This document shows, piece after piece, positions 8,665-15,788 of a stretch of DNA of 50,292 bases (positions are counted from its first letter, which is position 1; each line of letters opens with the position of its first letter). The notes below the pieces were generated by a model. It was not told the DNA's origin and ran no database searches. It was given only the letters and a program-made list of their open reading frames with translations. The position numbers and the translations under genes were made by a program. Location of the stretch: the NCBI RefSeq assembly GCF_011694515.1, contig NZ_CP050192.1, forward strand, positions 183,540 through 233,831. The letters are read 5' to 3'. The DNA is from Mycobacterium sp. DL592. GTDB lineage: Bacteria; Actinomycetota; Actinomycetes; Mycobacteriales; Mycobacteriaceae.

Positions 8665-9734
8665 TCGCTGCCGCCCAGCCCCGGAACGATGTCGCCGAGG
8701 CGGAACCCGACCGGTTCGTCGAGTTGCTCGTAGGTGCACGAGCGCGGGTCACGGTCGGGACGCCAGCGGCTGAACTGCGCCGTGTGCCGGAACCGTTCGC
8801 CTTCCATGTGGTCGTAGCGGACCTCGACCACCAGTTCCGGGCGCAGCGGCGTGAAGGACAGGTCCTTGCCGGCGTTCCACCGGGAACCGGCATTCTTCTG
8901 CGGCGTGCGCTCACCCGCCTCCACTGCCGCCCAATTCCACGGGTGCCCCTCGAACGCGGTGACGAGCGGCTGCAATTCGGCGAACAGCTGGCGGCGCTTG
9001 GCCATCGGGAACGCGCCGATGACGCCGACGGAGGCCAGCGCGCCGTCGGGCTTGTAAAGCCCGAGCAGCAGGGAGCCGATCGCGTCGTCACCCGACTTGT
9101 GCAGGCGGTAGCCGGCGACCACACAGTCGGCGGTCCGCTCGTGCTTGATCTTGAACATCACGCGCTTGTCGGGCTGATAGGTGACGGTCAGCGGTTTGGC
9201 GATGATGCCGTCCAGGCCGGCGCCCTCGAATTCGGAGAACCAGCGTTGCGCGGTCGCCAGATCGGTGGTCGCGGGGGTGGCGTGGAATGCGGGGCCGGCT
9301 GTGGCGAGGGCGTCGAGCAGCGCCGCACGGCGCTCGCTGAACGGACGGCCGGTGAGGTCCTCGTCGCCAAGCGCCAGCAAGTCGAACGCGATGAACGCGG
9401 CGGGAGTCTTCTCGGCAAGCATCCGCACCCGGGAGTCGGCGGGATGGATGCGCTGCTGCAGCGCATCGAAATCCAGCCCGTGCGCGGTGGCGATGATGAT
9501 CTCGCCGTCGAGCACGCACCGCGCGGGCAGTTCGGTTCGGGCGGCCGCGACGAGTTCGGGAAAGTACCGTGTCAACGGCCGCTCGTTGCGGCTGCCCAGT
9601 TCGACCTCGTCGCCGTCACGAAAGCAGATCGACCGGAAGCCGTCCCACTTCGGCTCGTAGGAGGCGTCCGCGGGGAAGGACGTCACCGACTTGGCCAGCA
9701 TGGGTGAGACCGGCGGCAGCACGGGTAAGTCCAT
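8661..9734 (-). CDS. ligC: ATP-dependent DNA ligase LigC
   Basis: Nick-sealing ligase of 357 residues, essentially the length of M. tuberculosis LigC. The adenylation domain shows motif I EPKWDGFR with the AMP-accepting Lys29, and RYFPEL and DGEI (motif III) regions; an OB-fold follows from about 200. There is no Ku- or nuclease/polymerase fusion, which separates it from LigD. The start at 9734 gives the LigC-like [17 protein letters not shown]-terminus; the longer frame to 9794 adds non-homologous sequence. Mycobacterial LigC works with the stand-alone primase-polymerase encoded at 11155 in repair synthesis (base excision repair reported in M. smegmatis). It sits between tetR (13 bp) and gluQ (overlap GTGA). 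Confidence 0.93.
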   Translation of the reverse strand: MDLPVLPPVSPMLAKSVTSFPADASYEPKWDGFRSICFRDGDEVELGSRNERPLTRYFPELVAAARTELPARCVLDGEIIIATAHGLDFDALQQRIHPADSRVRMLAEKTPAAFIAFDLLALGDEDLTGRPFSERRAALLDALATAGPAFHATPATTDLATAQRWFSEFEGAGLDGIIAKPLTVTYQPDKRVMFKIKHERTADCVVAGYRLHKSGDDAIGSLLLGLYKPDGALASVGVIGAFPMAKRRQLFAELQPLVTAFEGHPWNWAAVEAGERTPQKNAGSRWNAGKDLSFTPLRPELVVEVRYDHMEGERFRHTAQFSRWRPDRDPRSCTYEQLDEPVGFRLGDIVPGLGGSE

Positions 9735-9747
9735 CTCCCCATTGTGC

Positions 9748-10332
9748 CTAGGGCAGGGCGTGGTCGATGAGAATCTGCGCAGCCTTACGGGCATGTTCCC
9801 AGGGGGCCGGGTCGTCCAGCGAGGTGCCCAGGGCGGCCGCGCCCTCGTAGAGCACGGCCAACTGCCAGCCGAGCAGACGCGGGCTGGCCGCCCCGGCCTG
9901 GCCCGCCAACGTGATCAGGCCGTCGATGAAATCCTGCTTGTGGTTGCGCACGATGTCTGCCACCTCGGGCATCGCCTCGGCGGCCTCGACGGCGGCATTG
10001 TGGAACGGGCAGCCACGGATCTGTCCGGGCGGGAGTGCGAGGTCGAAGATCGCCAGCAGCCGGGTGCGGGGTGCGCGGCCGGTGTCGGTGGGGGTGGGGC
10101 TGATCGGATCGCCTGCGGTGTCCTCGATACCTCGAAGGTATTCCTCCACCACGGCCTGCTTGCTTGGAAAGTGTTGGTACAGAGTGCGTTTGGATACCCT
10201 GGCTTCGGTGGCCAGCCGCTCGACGCCGGTGGCGTTGATACCGTCGCGGTAGAAGAGGCGATTGGCGGCCGCCAGGATGCGGCCGCGGGCACCGCGGCCG
10301 CTGCCCGCCGTCGACTGCCGCGCACTGGTCAT
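9748..10332 (-). CDS. TetR family transcriptional repressor
   Basis: A 194-residue regulator with an N-terminal helix-turn-helix: ILAAANRLFYRDGINATGV, then RVSKRTLYQHFPSKQAV at about 46-62 as the recognition helix and following segment. The C-terminal ligand domain has the GCPFHNAAVE motif common in one TetR subgroup. It is divergent from the SDR gene at 10430, with two operator-like palindromes in the 97 bp between them, so it most likely represses itself and the SDR gene. Because ligC begins only 13 bp after its stop, induction could also change ligC and gluQ levels. Ligand unknown. Confidence 0.92.
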   Translation of the reverse strand: MTSARQSTAGSGRGARGRILAAANRLFYRDGINATGVERLATEARVSKRTLYQHFPSKQAVVEEYLRGIEDTAGDPISPTPTDTGRAPRTRLLAIFDLALPPGQIRGCPFHNAAVEAAEAMPEVADIVRNHKQDFIDGLITLAGQAGAASPRLLGWQLAVLYEGAAALGTSLDDPAPWEHARKAAQILIDHALP

Positions 10333-10341
10333 AGGCCAAAA

Positions 10342-10359
10342 GTATACCGATGAGTTTAC
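10342..10359. promoter_or_regulatory. Putative TetR operator, proximal imperfect copy
   Basis: GTATACCGATGAGTTTAC is an imperfect 18-bp palindrome (8-bp arms, AT spacer) only 9 bp upstream of the tetR start codon. It has the same length and the GTA-AC...GTTTAC outer bases of the better copy at 10397. Its position would block transcription of tetR itself. Binding is inferred, not shown. Confidence 0.55.
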
Positions 10360-10396
10360 CTTTTGCCGCCAGCCTTGTAGGCTCGCCGTAAGATAT

Positions 10397-10414
10397 GTAA
10401 ACCGTTCGGTTTAC
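10397..10414. promoter_or_regulatory. Putative TetR operator, perfect copy
   Basis: GTAAACCGTTCGGTTTAC has perfect 8-bp inverted arms (GTAAACCG/CGGTTTAC) around a TT spacer, a classical TetR-family operator shape. It ends 15 bp before the SDR start codon and just before its ribosome site TAGGAGGA, so bound repressor would cover the SDR promoter or early transcript. The second, weaker copy is 37 bp away toward tetR. Confidence 0.75.
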
Positions 10415-10429
10415 CTGTAGGAGGATCTC

Positions 10430-11116
10430 GTGACGTCGTTAGCCGGACAGACCGTTCTGGTGACCGGGGCCAACCGGGGCATGGGCCGCCACTATGTGTC
10501 GCAGCTGCTCGAACGCGGCGCGGCCAAGGTGTATGCCGCGGCCCGCGATCCGCACAGCATCGACGTCGACGATCCGCGAGTGGTGCCACTGGCTTTGGAC
10601 GTCACCGACGCGGAATCCGTGGCGGCGGCCGTGAAGGCTGCACCCGATGTCAGCGTGCTCATCAACAATGCCGGCATCGCGCGACTGACCTCAGTGCTCG
10701 ACCCGGACAGCACGGCACTGCGCGAGCAACTCGAGACCAACCTGCTGGGTCCGCTGGCGCTGGCTGCGGCCTTCGCCGACGGGATCGCCGAGCGCTCCGG
10801 TGCGGTCGTCAACGTGTCCTCGGTCCTGGCCTGGTTGCCGGTCGGCGCCAGCTACGGAGTGTCGAAGGCCGCGCTGTGGAATGCCACCGACTCGATGCGA
10901 ACGGAACTGGCACCCCGCGGTGTTCAGGTCGTCGGGGTCTACGTCGGCCTGGTTGACACGGAGATGGGGGCGTTCGCCGATGCGCCCAAGTCCGATCCCG
11001 CCGACGTGGTGCGCCAGGTTCTCGACGGCATCGAAGCCGGTGCGCAGGAGGTGCTCGCCGACGAGGTGACCCGGGATGTGCGTCGACAACTCGGAACGCC
11101 ACTCGACGAGCGCTGA
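10430..11116 (+). CDS. Short-chain dehydrogenase/reductase (SDR)
   Basis: Classical SDR oxidoreductase of 228 residues, slightly short for the family (about 250). It has the cofactor motif TGANRGMG (12-19), NNAG (about 79-82), a catalytic Ser in NVSSVLAW and the YGVSK motif for Tyr and Lys. An Arg in the cofactor motif and AARD at about 37-40 favour NADP(H). The GTG start has a strong site, TAGGAGGA, at proper spacing. It is the divergent partner of tetR and is followed 38 bp later by polD1. The most likely role is detoxification or turnover of whatever the TetR protein senses; the substrate is unknown. Confidence 0.92.
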   Translation: MTSLAGQTVLVTGANRGMGRHYVSQLLERGAAKVYAAARDPHSIDVDDPRVVPLALDVTDAESVAAAVKAAPDVSVLINNAGIARLTSVLDPDSTALREQLETNLLGPLALAAAFADGIAERSGAVVNVSSVLAWLPVGASYGVSKAALWNATDSMRTELAPRGVQVVGVYVGLVDTEMGAFADAPKSDPADVVRQVLDGIEAGAQEVLADEVTRDVRRQLGTPLDER

Positions 11117-11154
11117 ACACCATGCCCGGTACCCGATCGGCGTAGTTTCGAGGG

Positions 11155-12192
11155 GTGGCGACCAAAGCCGAGGAACTCGACGTCGACGGTGTCGCGGTGC
11201 GGCTCACCAACCGCGACAAGATCTACTTTCCCAAGCTCGGCTCCGCGGGGACCAAGGGCACGCTCGTCGAGTACTACCGAACGGTGGCCTGCAGTGGCCC
11301 GCTGTTGACGGCGCTGCGCGATCGGCCGACACATCTGCAGCGCTTCCCGGACGGGATCGACGGCGAGGAGATCTACCAGAAGCGGGTGCCCGAGAAGCAT
11401 CCCGACTATCTCCAGACCTGCCGGGTGACGTTCCCGTCCGGCCGCACCGCCGATGCGCTGAAGGTGACCCATCCGTCGGCGGTGGTGTGGGCCGCCCAGA
11501 TGGGCACCGTGACGTTTCACCCGTGGCAGGTCCGCTGCCCGGACACCGACCATCCCGACGAACTGCGGGTGGACCTCGACCCCCAGCCGGGTACCGGTTT
11601 CGCCGAGGCGCGCACCATCGCCGTCGACATCCTCAAGCCGTTGCTCGACGAACTGGGCCTGGTCGGCTACCCGAAGACCTCCGGTGGGCGTGGGGTACAC
11701 GTGTTCCTGCGCATCACACCGCAGTGGGACTTCATCGCCGTGCGCCGGGCCGGCATCGCGCTGGCGCGTGAAGTCGAAAGGCGTGCAGAGGATTTGGTGA
11801 CGACCTCGTGGTGGAAGGAGGAGCGGGGCCGGCGTGTCTTCATCGACTACAACCAGAACGCCCGCGACCGCACGTTCGCCGCCGCGTACGCGGTGCGCGC
11901 CACCCCGATCGCCACGGTGTCCACGCCGCTGACGTGGGACGAGTTGGCCGGCGCCGATCCCGACGACTACACGATGGCCACCGTGCCCGCCTTGATCGCC
12001 GAACGGGGCGACCCGATGGCCGGGATGGATTCGGTGGCGCAGTCGATCGAACCGCTGCTGGCGATGGTCGGCGCCGACGAAGCGCGCGGTCTCGGGGACC
12101 TGCCCTATCCGCCGAACTACCCGAAGATGCCGGGTGAACCCAAGCGGGTGCAGCCCAGCCGGGACACCGACCTGAAGGCCGATAAGGGCTGA
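11155..12192 (+). CDS. polD1: LigD-polymerase-like primase-polymerase (PolD1/Prim-PolC)
   Basis: Stand-alone archaeo-eukaryotic-primase superfamily polymerase of 345 residues, equivalent to M. tuberculosis Rv3730c and M. smegmatis Prim-PolC. The metal-binding DxD is visible as VDLDPQ (Asp140, Asp142), the KTSGGRGVHV substrate motif lies at 174-183, and the third acidic residue is probably Asp231 in FIDYNQN. It should fill short gaps, with a preference for ribonucleotides in this family. GTG start. Its partner ligase gene ligC lies on the other strand, 1.4 kb away, separated by tetR and the SDR gene. It probably shares a transcript with the SDR gene. Confidence 0.92.
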   Translation: MATKAEELDVDGVAVRLTNRDKIYFPKLGSAGTKGTLVEYYRTVACSGPLLTALRDRPTHLQRFPDGIDGEEIYQKRVPEKHPDYLQTCRVTFPSGRTADALKVTHPSAVVWAAQMGTVTFHPWQVRCPDTDHPDELRVDLDPQPGTGFAEARTIAVDILKPLLDELGLVGYPKTSGGRGVHVFLRITPQWDFIAVRRAGIALAREVERRAEDLVTTSWWKEERGRRVFIDYNQNARDRTFAAAYAVRATPIATVSTPLTWDELAGADPDDYTMATVPALIAERGDPMAGMDSVAQSIEPLLAMVGADEARGLGDLPYPPNYPKMPGEPKRVQPSRDTDLKADKG

Positions 12193-12252
12193 TCGCGGCT
12201 GCGGCACGGTGATTTGCTGCGGGCTCCTTGCCGCAGGGCAGTGACATCTGAA

Positions 12253-12291
12253 TTACCTGTCAATGGGCTGGACTTACCTGTCAATGTGCTG
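12253..12291. repeat. Two 18-bp direct repeats, 21-bp period
   Basis: TTACCTGTCAATGGGCTG at 12253-12270 and TTACCTGTCAATGTGCTG at 12274-12291 differ at one base. They lie 60 bp after the polD1 stop. Adjacent-repeat spacing of two helical turns suggests paired protein binding sites, but no factor is known. The word ACCTGTC recurs in the hairpin at 12354. Confidence 0.6.
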
Positions 12292-12353
12292 ACCGTGCCA
12301 CGCCACGGGGCGGCTCGTGGATTCGCCTCTGAACTGGTTTTTTGCGGCTGACT

Positions 12354-12395
12354 ACCTGTCCGCCGGGACAGGTTCTCAGCAATCTTGATGCTGAG
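12354..12395. other. Two tandem hairpins in a gene-free stretch
   Basis: The gene-free stretch 12193-12485 holds, besides the direct repeats, two adjacent perfect hairpins: ACCTGTCC/GGACAGGT (12354-12361 and 12366-12373, 4-nt loop) and CTCAGCA/TGCTGAG (12375-12381 and 12389-12395, 7-nt loop). They could end the polD1 transcript or form a structured element before the small exported gene at 12486. No U-run follows. A TTGACA word is present at 12415-12420, without a convincing -10 box at normal spacing. Confidence 0.5.
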
Positions 12396-12485
12396 GGGGC
12401 TCGTTTCCAGGCAATTGACAGCACTGTTCACAGGCAGCGCGGTTAGTTTGCGCCGGTTACGCGAACTATCTCCACGGGGGGTCTC

Positions 12486-12737
12486 ATGAACAACACTGTC
12501 AAGGGCGCGATCGTCGTCGCCGGCATCGTCCTGGCGGGCGCTTTCGGGGGCACGGTCGTAGCTGCCGCAAGCCCGAAGACCACGCTGACGGTGCAAGACG
12601 GTGACAGCGGCAAGGACGGCGCCGGCATCGACTCTGACGGCACCCAGGGCAGCTACAAAGCTGCCATGGACGGCACTGAGGCCGGGCCGATCATGGACGC
12701 AGTGCCCCAGGACAAGGCTGTCACCGGCAAGAAGTAG
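12486..12737 (+). CDS. Small exported hypothetical protein (83 aa)
   Basis: Predicted protein of 83 residues with a hydrophobic segment at about 7-27 (GAIVVAGIVLAGAFGGTVVAAA) that looks like a signal peptide or N-terminal anchor. The mature part is short, hydrophilic, Gly/Asp/Lys-rich and has no Cys. The ATG follows a G-run that may act as a weak ribosome site. Nothing in it matches a family I know. It is the first of three small exported genes before the protease gene, in a region that looks accessory. Reality as a gene is supported by the signal-peptide shape, not by homology. Confidence 0.62.
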   Translation: MNNTVKGAIVVAGIVLAGAFGGTVVAAASPKTTLTVQDGDSGKDGAGIDSDGTQGSYKAAMDGTEAGPIMDAVPQDKAVTGKK

Positions 12738-12898
12738 GCGCATGCCTCGGACGGATGCCCGAATCTGACCTAGCACCCCACTCGGTCATGAACCGAATGA
12801 ACCGCCGGGCAATCCGCCGGCTCTGCGGCTCCGAATAGCTATTGACGGTCCGGTCGATTTGATCGGCGCCGACGATCAGCAGGGAGCGGGTTCGGACA

Positions 12899-13234
12899 AT
12901 GACGTCATATCAGGCTGGGATCAGGTCAGGAACGAGGCGTGCGCGGGGGCTTGCATTGGCCGTCGTGGGGTTCGCCATCGCGATGCTGGGCTTGGGGTTC
13001 ACCGCATTCAGCCCACCGGGCACCCACATCGCAAGTGGCTCGCAGACCTGTGTCAACGGGATCGTGCCACTCAACCCATACGTCGTGAACTGCAACCTGC
13101 CGTCGCGAGGAAACCAGATCATCGGCGCGGCACCCGACGCGGGGGCCATCATCGGTTGCAGGCACAACCTCGCGTGCTTGGCGCTGTACGTCAACTACCC
13201 GGGGGAAGTACTCGTTCCCGGTTATCAACCCTGA
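12899..13234 (+). CDS. Small exported protein with four Cys (111 aa)
   Basis: A 111-residue predicted exported protein. Basic residues (RSGTRRARG) precede a hydrophobic core at about 18-36 and a possible signal-peptidase region near SPPGTHIASGS. The mature part has four Cys (QTCVN, VNCNL, IGCRH, LACLA), suggesting two disulfides outside the cytoplasm. The spacing does not identify a family. The 161 bp upstream to the previous gene shows no clear promoter. Function unknown. Confidence 0.6.
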   Translation: MTSYQAGIRSGTRRARGLALAVVGFAIAMLGLGFTAFSPPGTHIASGSQTCVNGIVPLNPYVVNCNLPSRGNQIIGAAPDAGAIIGCRHNLACLALYVNYPGEVLVPGYQP

Positions 13235-13279
13235 GTGGGATCTGATGCGACGTAGTGCATGAGCATGAGGAGAGCGGTC

Positions 13280-13525
13280 GTGGGAACCAACGCTGCCGGA
13301 TCACGAAGATTCAGACATCTTTCGGCTGCGCTTGGCGTGGGAGCCGTGCTGGCATCGGGCGTTATTTCGTTCACTGAGGCGGGTATCCCGGGTGGTGCTG
13401 TAGCAGGGCACATGGGGCCGATGCCGACAGTGTCGACCTACATGCCCAGCCAGGCTCCGGGGATGTCCTTGGGTGCGACGGCGGGCGTCACGACCACCAC
13501 CACCGGACCAGTTGCCCCCGGCTAA
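13280..13525 (+). CDS. Small exported Thr/Pro-rich protein (81 aa)
   Basis: I chose the GTG at 13280 because AGGAGA lies 6 bp upstream; an ATG at 13259 in the same frame has no such site. The protein begins MGTNAAGSRRFRHLSAALGV, with a signal peptide to about residue 30, then a Met/Pro/Gly-rich tail ending in a run of five Thr. The reading frame stops at 13523, yet a neighbouring frame stays open and codon-like beyond the stop (about 13526-13680), so the 3' end may be frameshifted. Function unknown. Confidence 0.55.
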   Translation: MGTNAAGSRRFRHLSAALGVGAVLASGVISFTEAGIPGGAVAGHMGPMPTVSTYMPSQAPGMSLGATAGVTTTTTGPVAPG

Positions 13526-13839
13526 GTCCGCCTAACCAGGACGAGAAGACCCAGGGAACCGCCAAAGCTGCCAAGCCGGCGGCCACGGCGGCTGGAGGGC
13601 AAGTCACTGCAGTCCCGGACTGCCAGTGTGGTGTTCGACGTAGACGATTCTCGGGGATCCTGGTCGACCCCGCCGTCGGCTGGCAAATACGCCGGTGACG
13701 GACTGGCCGCGCGCTTAGGTGCCAGCTGTGAGCCGCGCGAGTTGGCTATCGCCGCCCGTCGGCACTGTGATAGACAAGCTCAGCAAACTAGCGTCTGCGA
13801 CAGCACGCGGTGACGAGCCTTCCAGGCAAGGGGAAGCTT
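13526..13839. other. Gene-free stretch before the protease gene
   Basis: No convincing complete gene. The first 150 bp can be read without stops from 13537 as QDEKTQGTAKAAKPAATAAG and onward, resembling a low-complexity exported-protein tail. A small hairpin GCAGTC-CCG-GACTGC is at 13609-13623 and could be a weak terminator. The last 30 bp carry AAGGGGA, the ribosome site of the protease gene. Confidence 0.4.
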
Positions 13840-15642
13840 ATGAGGCAAACCGACAGCACGAACGGCCGAGGCGGCAAGCACCGCGCGCGGCGGCGGCCAC
13901 AGCCCTACGCCTGGCTGGGTGCCGGAGCCGTAACCCTGGGTATGGGCGCGGCACTGGCCGGTGGAACCGCCGTGGCCTACGCCGACACCGGAGCCGCCGG
14001 CGGCAGTGCCAAGAGCGCCTCGGCCAGTTCGGACAGCAGCTCGTCAGACTCCACGTCCAGCGATTCCTCGACCACAGCCAAGAAGACCACCGCCCACTCG
14101 GCGCGCAGCAGCAAGGTGTCGTCGTCGGGCGGCAATACCAGCGGGCAGGATTCCTCGACGGCGCAGACCGCGGCTGCAACGGCAGCGGCGGCAACCGGGA
14201 CTACGGCGTCGACGGCGTCGACCACTTCGTCGACCACCGCCACGTCCGCCACCGAAACCACCACCGAGAAGGCGACGACGGTTGCGCACTCGGCCAGAGT
14301 GACCACCACCAGCACCGAGACGACGTCGTCGAGCGGATCATCGGGTGCGGCGGCGGTGCTGCCGGCGGCCGACCCGGCGCCGAGCATGACGTCGTACCTG
14401 CCGACAGACCCGATCGTCCCCGGAGTCGCGCTGGCGCTCGGCAAACAGCAAATCACCGACGCGCAGACCTCGCTGAACACCGTGACGTGGGCAAGCGGGA
14501 ACATCGCCGGCGGCCTGGCCGCGATCGTGCCGCAGCTATTGCTCTCCAGCGCATCAGCCACCTTGAACTTCTACTCGGCAACCAACGCCGGGGCGCAAGG
14601 CTTCTACGCCACCACCGCAAACATCCCGATCGTCCACCAGCTGGCCGGCGGCAATCTGCTGCTCAACATTCTGTTGCCGTCGTTGGCCGGGGCCGAGATG
14701 AACACGGCGGCGTTCTTCCTGCCGCTGGTCGGGGTGTTCACCGGTGGTACCGCCCTCGACCCGGTGACCAACAGCCTGAGCGCCGCGATATCGAACAGTC
14801 GCGTGTACGGCTTCGTGCCGGTCTCCATGAAGGCCACCACCGAGCCGGTCGTCTACATCTCGGTCAACGGCGGCCCCAGCGTGCCGGTGCTCGTCGACAC
14901 CGGTTCCTCGGGCCTGGTGATCTCACGCAACGCCGTGAACACCACCGGCCTCGGCAGCGCGACCGGTACCGGCTCCGCCACCTACAGCGGAGCGGTGACC
15001 GAGACCTACCACTACACCGACTACACCACCACGGTGGACTTCGGAAACGGCATCGTCACCGACCCGACGACCGTCCACATCGTCGACCAAGCCGACTCGG
15101 CGGCGTTCGAGAACTTCCTCAGCTGGGGTGCCGACGGCATCCTGGGCATCGGGGCGAACGCGGCCGGCTTCGCCCCGAACGTGCCCACCGCGTCGCTGCC
15201 GGGAGAACTGAAGGACGGGGTGTTCCTCTACCAGGGGCTGTTCCTGGGGTTCGCCGGGCTGATGATCGTCGGCCAGAACCCGCTGCCGGTGCGAACCTCG
15301 GTGCCCGGTGCGCCCACCGCCTACGTGCAGGTGCAGATCAACAACGGCACCAAGACGACGGTCGGGTCGATCATCGACTCCGGCGGGGTGTACGGAACCA
15401 TACTGCAGTCGATCGTCGGCGGGGCAATCGGTTCTACGGTGCCGGCTGGAACCACGATCTCGGTGTACACCGCGGACGGCAGCACGCTGCTGTACTCCTA
15501 CACCACGACGTCCTACGGCAGCCCGACGGTGATCTCGACCGGCCTGATCAACACCGGCTACTTCGCGTTCCAGCAGGGTCCGGTGTACATCAACTACGCC
15601 GCGCCGGACCTCATCGGTTCCACGGATTTCGACTACGCCTGA
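13840..15642 (+). CDS. PecA-like pepsin-family aspartic protease, exported
   Basis: A 600-residue exported protein. I chose ATG 13840 (AAGGGGA upstream); a GTG at 13810 is in frame. Residues about 20-47 form a signal peptide ending AYA-DT after RRRP. Residues about 50-175 are a Ser/Thr/Ala-rich linker. The C-terminal half is a pepsin-like domain: VDTGSSGLVI with Asp353 and SIIDSGGVYGTI with Asp513, both catalytic aspartates, plus DGILGIG. The domain resembles mycobacterial PecA, the protease that trims PE proteins at the surface, but here a Sec signal and linker replace the PE domain. It is followed 146 bp later by a hydrolase with the same architecture. Substrate unknown; protease assignment from intact motifs. 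Confidence 0.85.
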   Translation: MRQTDSTNGRGGKHRARRRPQPYAWLGAGAVTLGMGAALAGGTAVAYADTGAAGGSAKSASASSDSSSSDSTSSDSSTTAKKTTAHSARSSKVSSSGGNTSGQDSSTAQTAAATAAAATGTTASTASTTSSTTATSATETTTEKATTVAHSARVTTTSTETTSSSGSSGAAAVLPAADPAPSMTSYLPTDPIVPGVALALGKQQITDAQTSLNTVTWASGNIAGGLAAIVPQLLLSSASATLNFYSATNAGAQGFYATTANIPIVHQLAGGNLLLNILLPSLAGAEMNTAAFFLPLVGVFTGGTALDPVTNSLSAAISNSRVYGFVPVSMKATTEPVVYISVNGGPSVPVLVDTGSSGLVISRNAVNTTGLGSATGTGSATYSGAVTETYHYTDYTTTVDFGNGIVTDPTTVHIVDQADSAAFENFLSWGADGILGIGANAAGFAPNVPTASLPGELKDGVFLYQGLFLGFAGLMIVGQNPLPVRTSVPGAPTAYVQVQINNGTKTTVGSIIDSGGVYGTILQSIVGGAIGSTVPAGTTISVYTADGSTLLYSYTTTSYGSPTVISTGLINTGYFAFQQGPVYINYAAPDLIGSTDFDYA

Positions 15643-15788
15643 GGCATTGCGCCGCAAAGAAATTCGGGCCGTAGTTTCGACGACCCGGAACACGTTATTG
15701 ACGATTTGGGAATTTCGCCGATCCCGGCCCGCGGTGCGACTAATCTCCGCTGAGGTGGCGTTCGCCAGTCCTCAGGAGGAAGAACATC

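Noticed and set aside
13719..15674. A 651-residue open frame on the plus strand in another frame of the protease gene
   Set aside because: Arg-rich shadow of the protease frame, which has a signal peptide and catalytic motifs.
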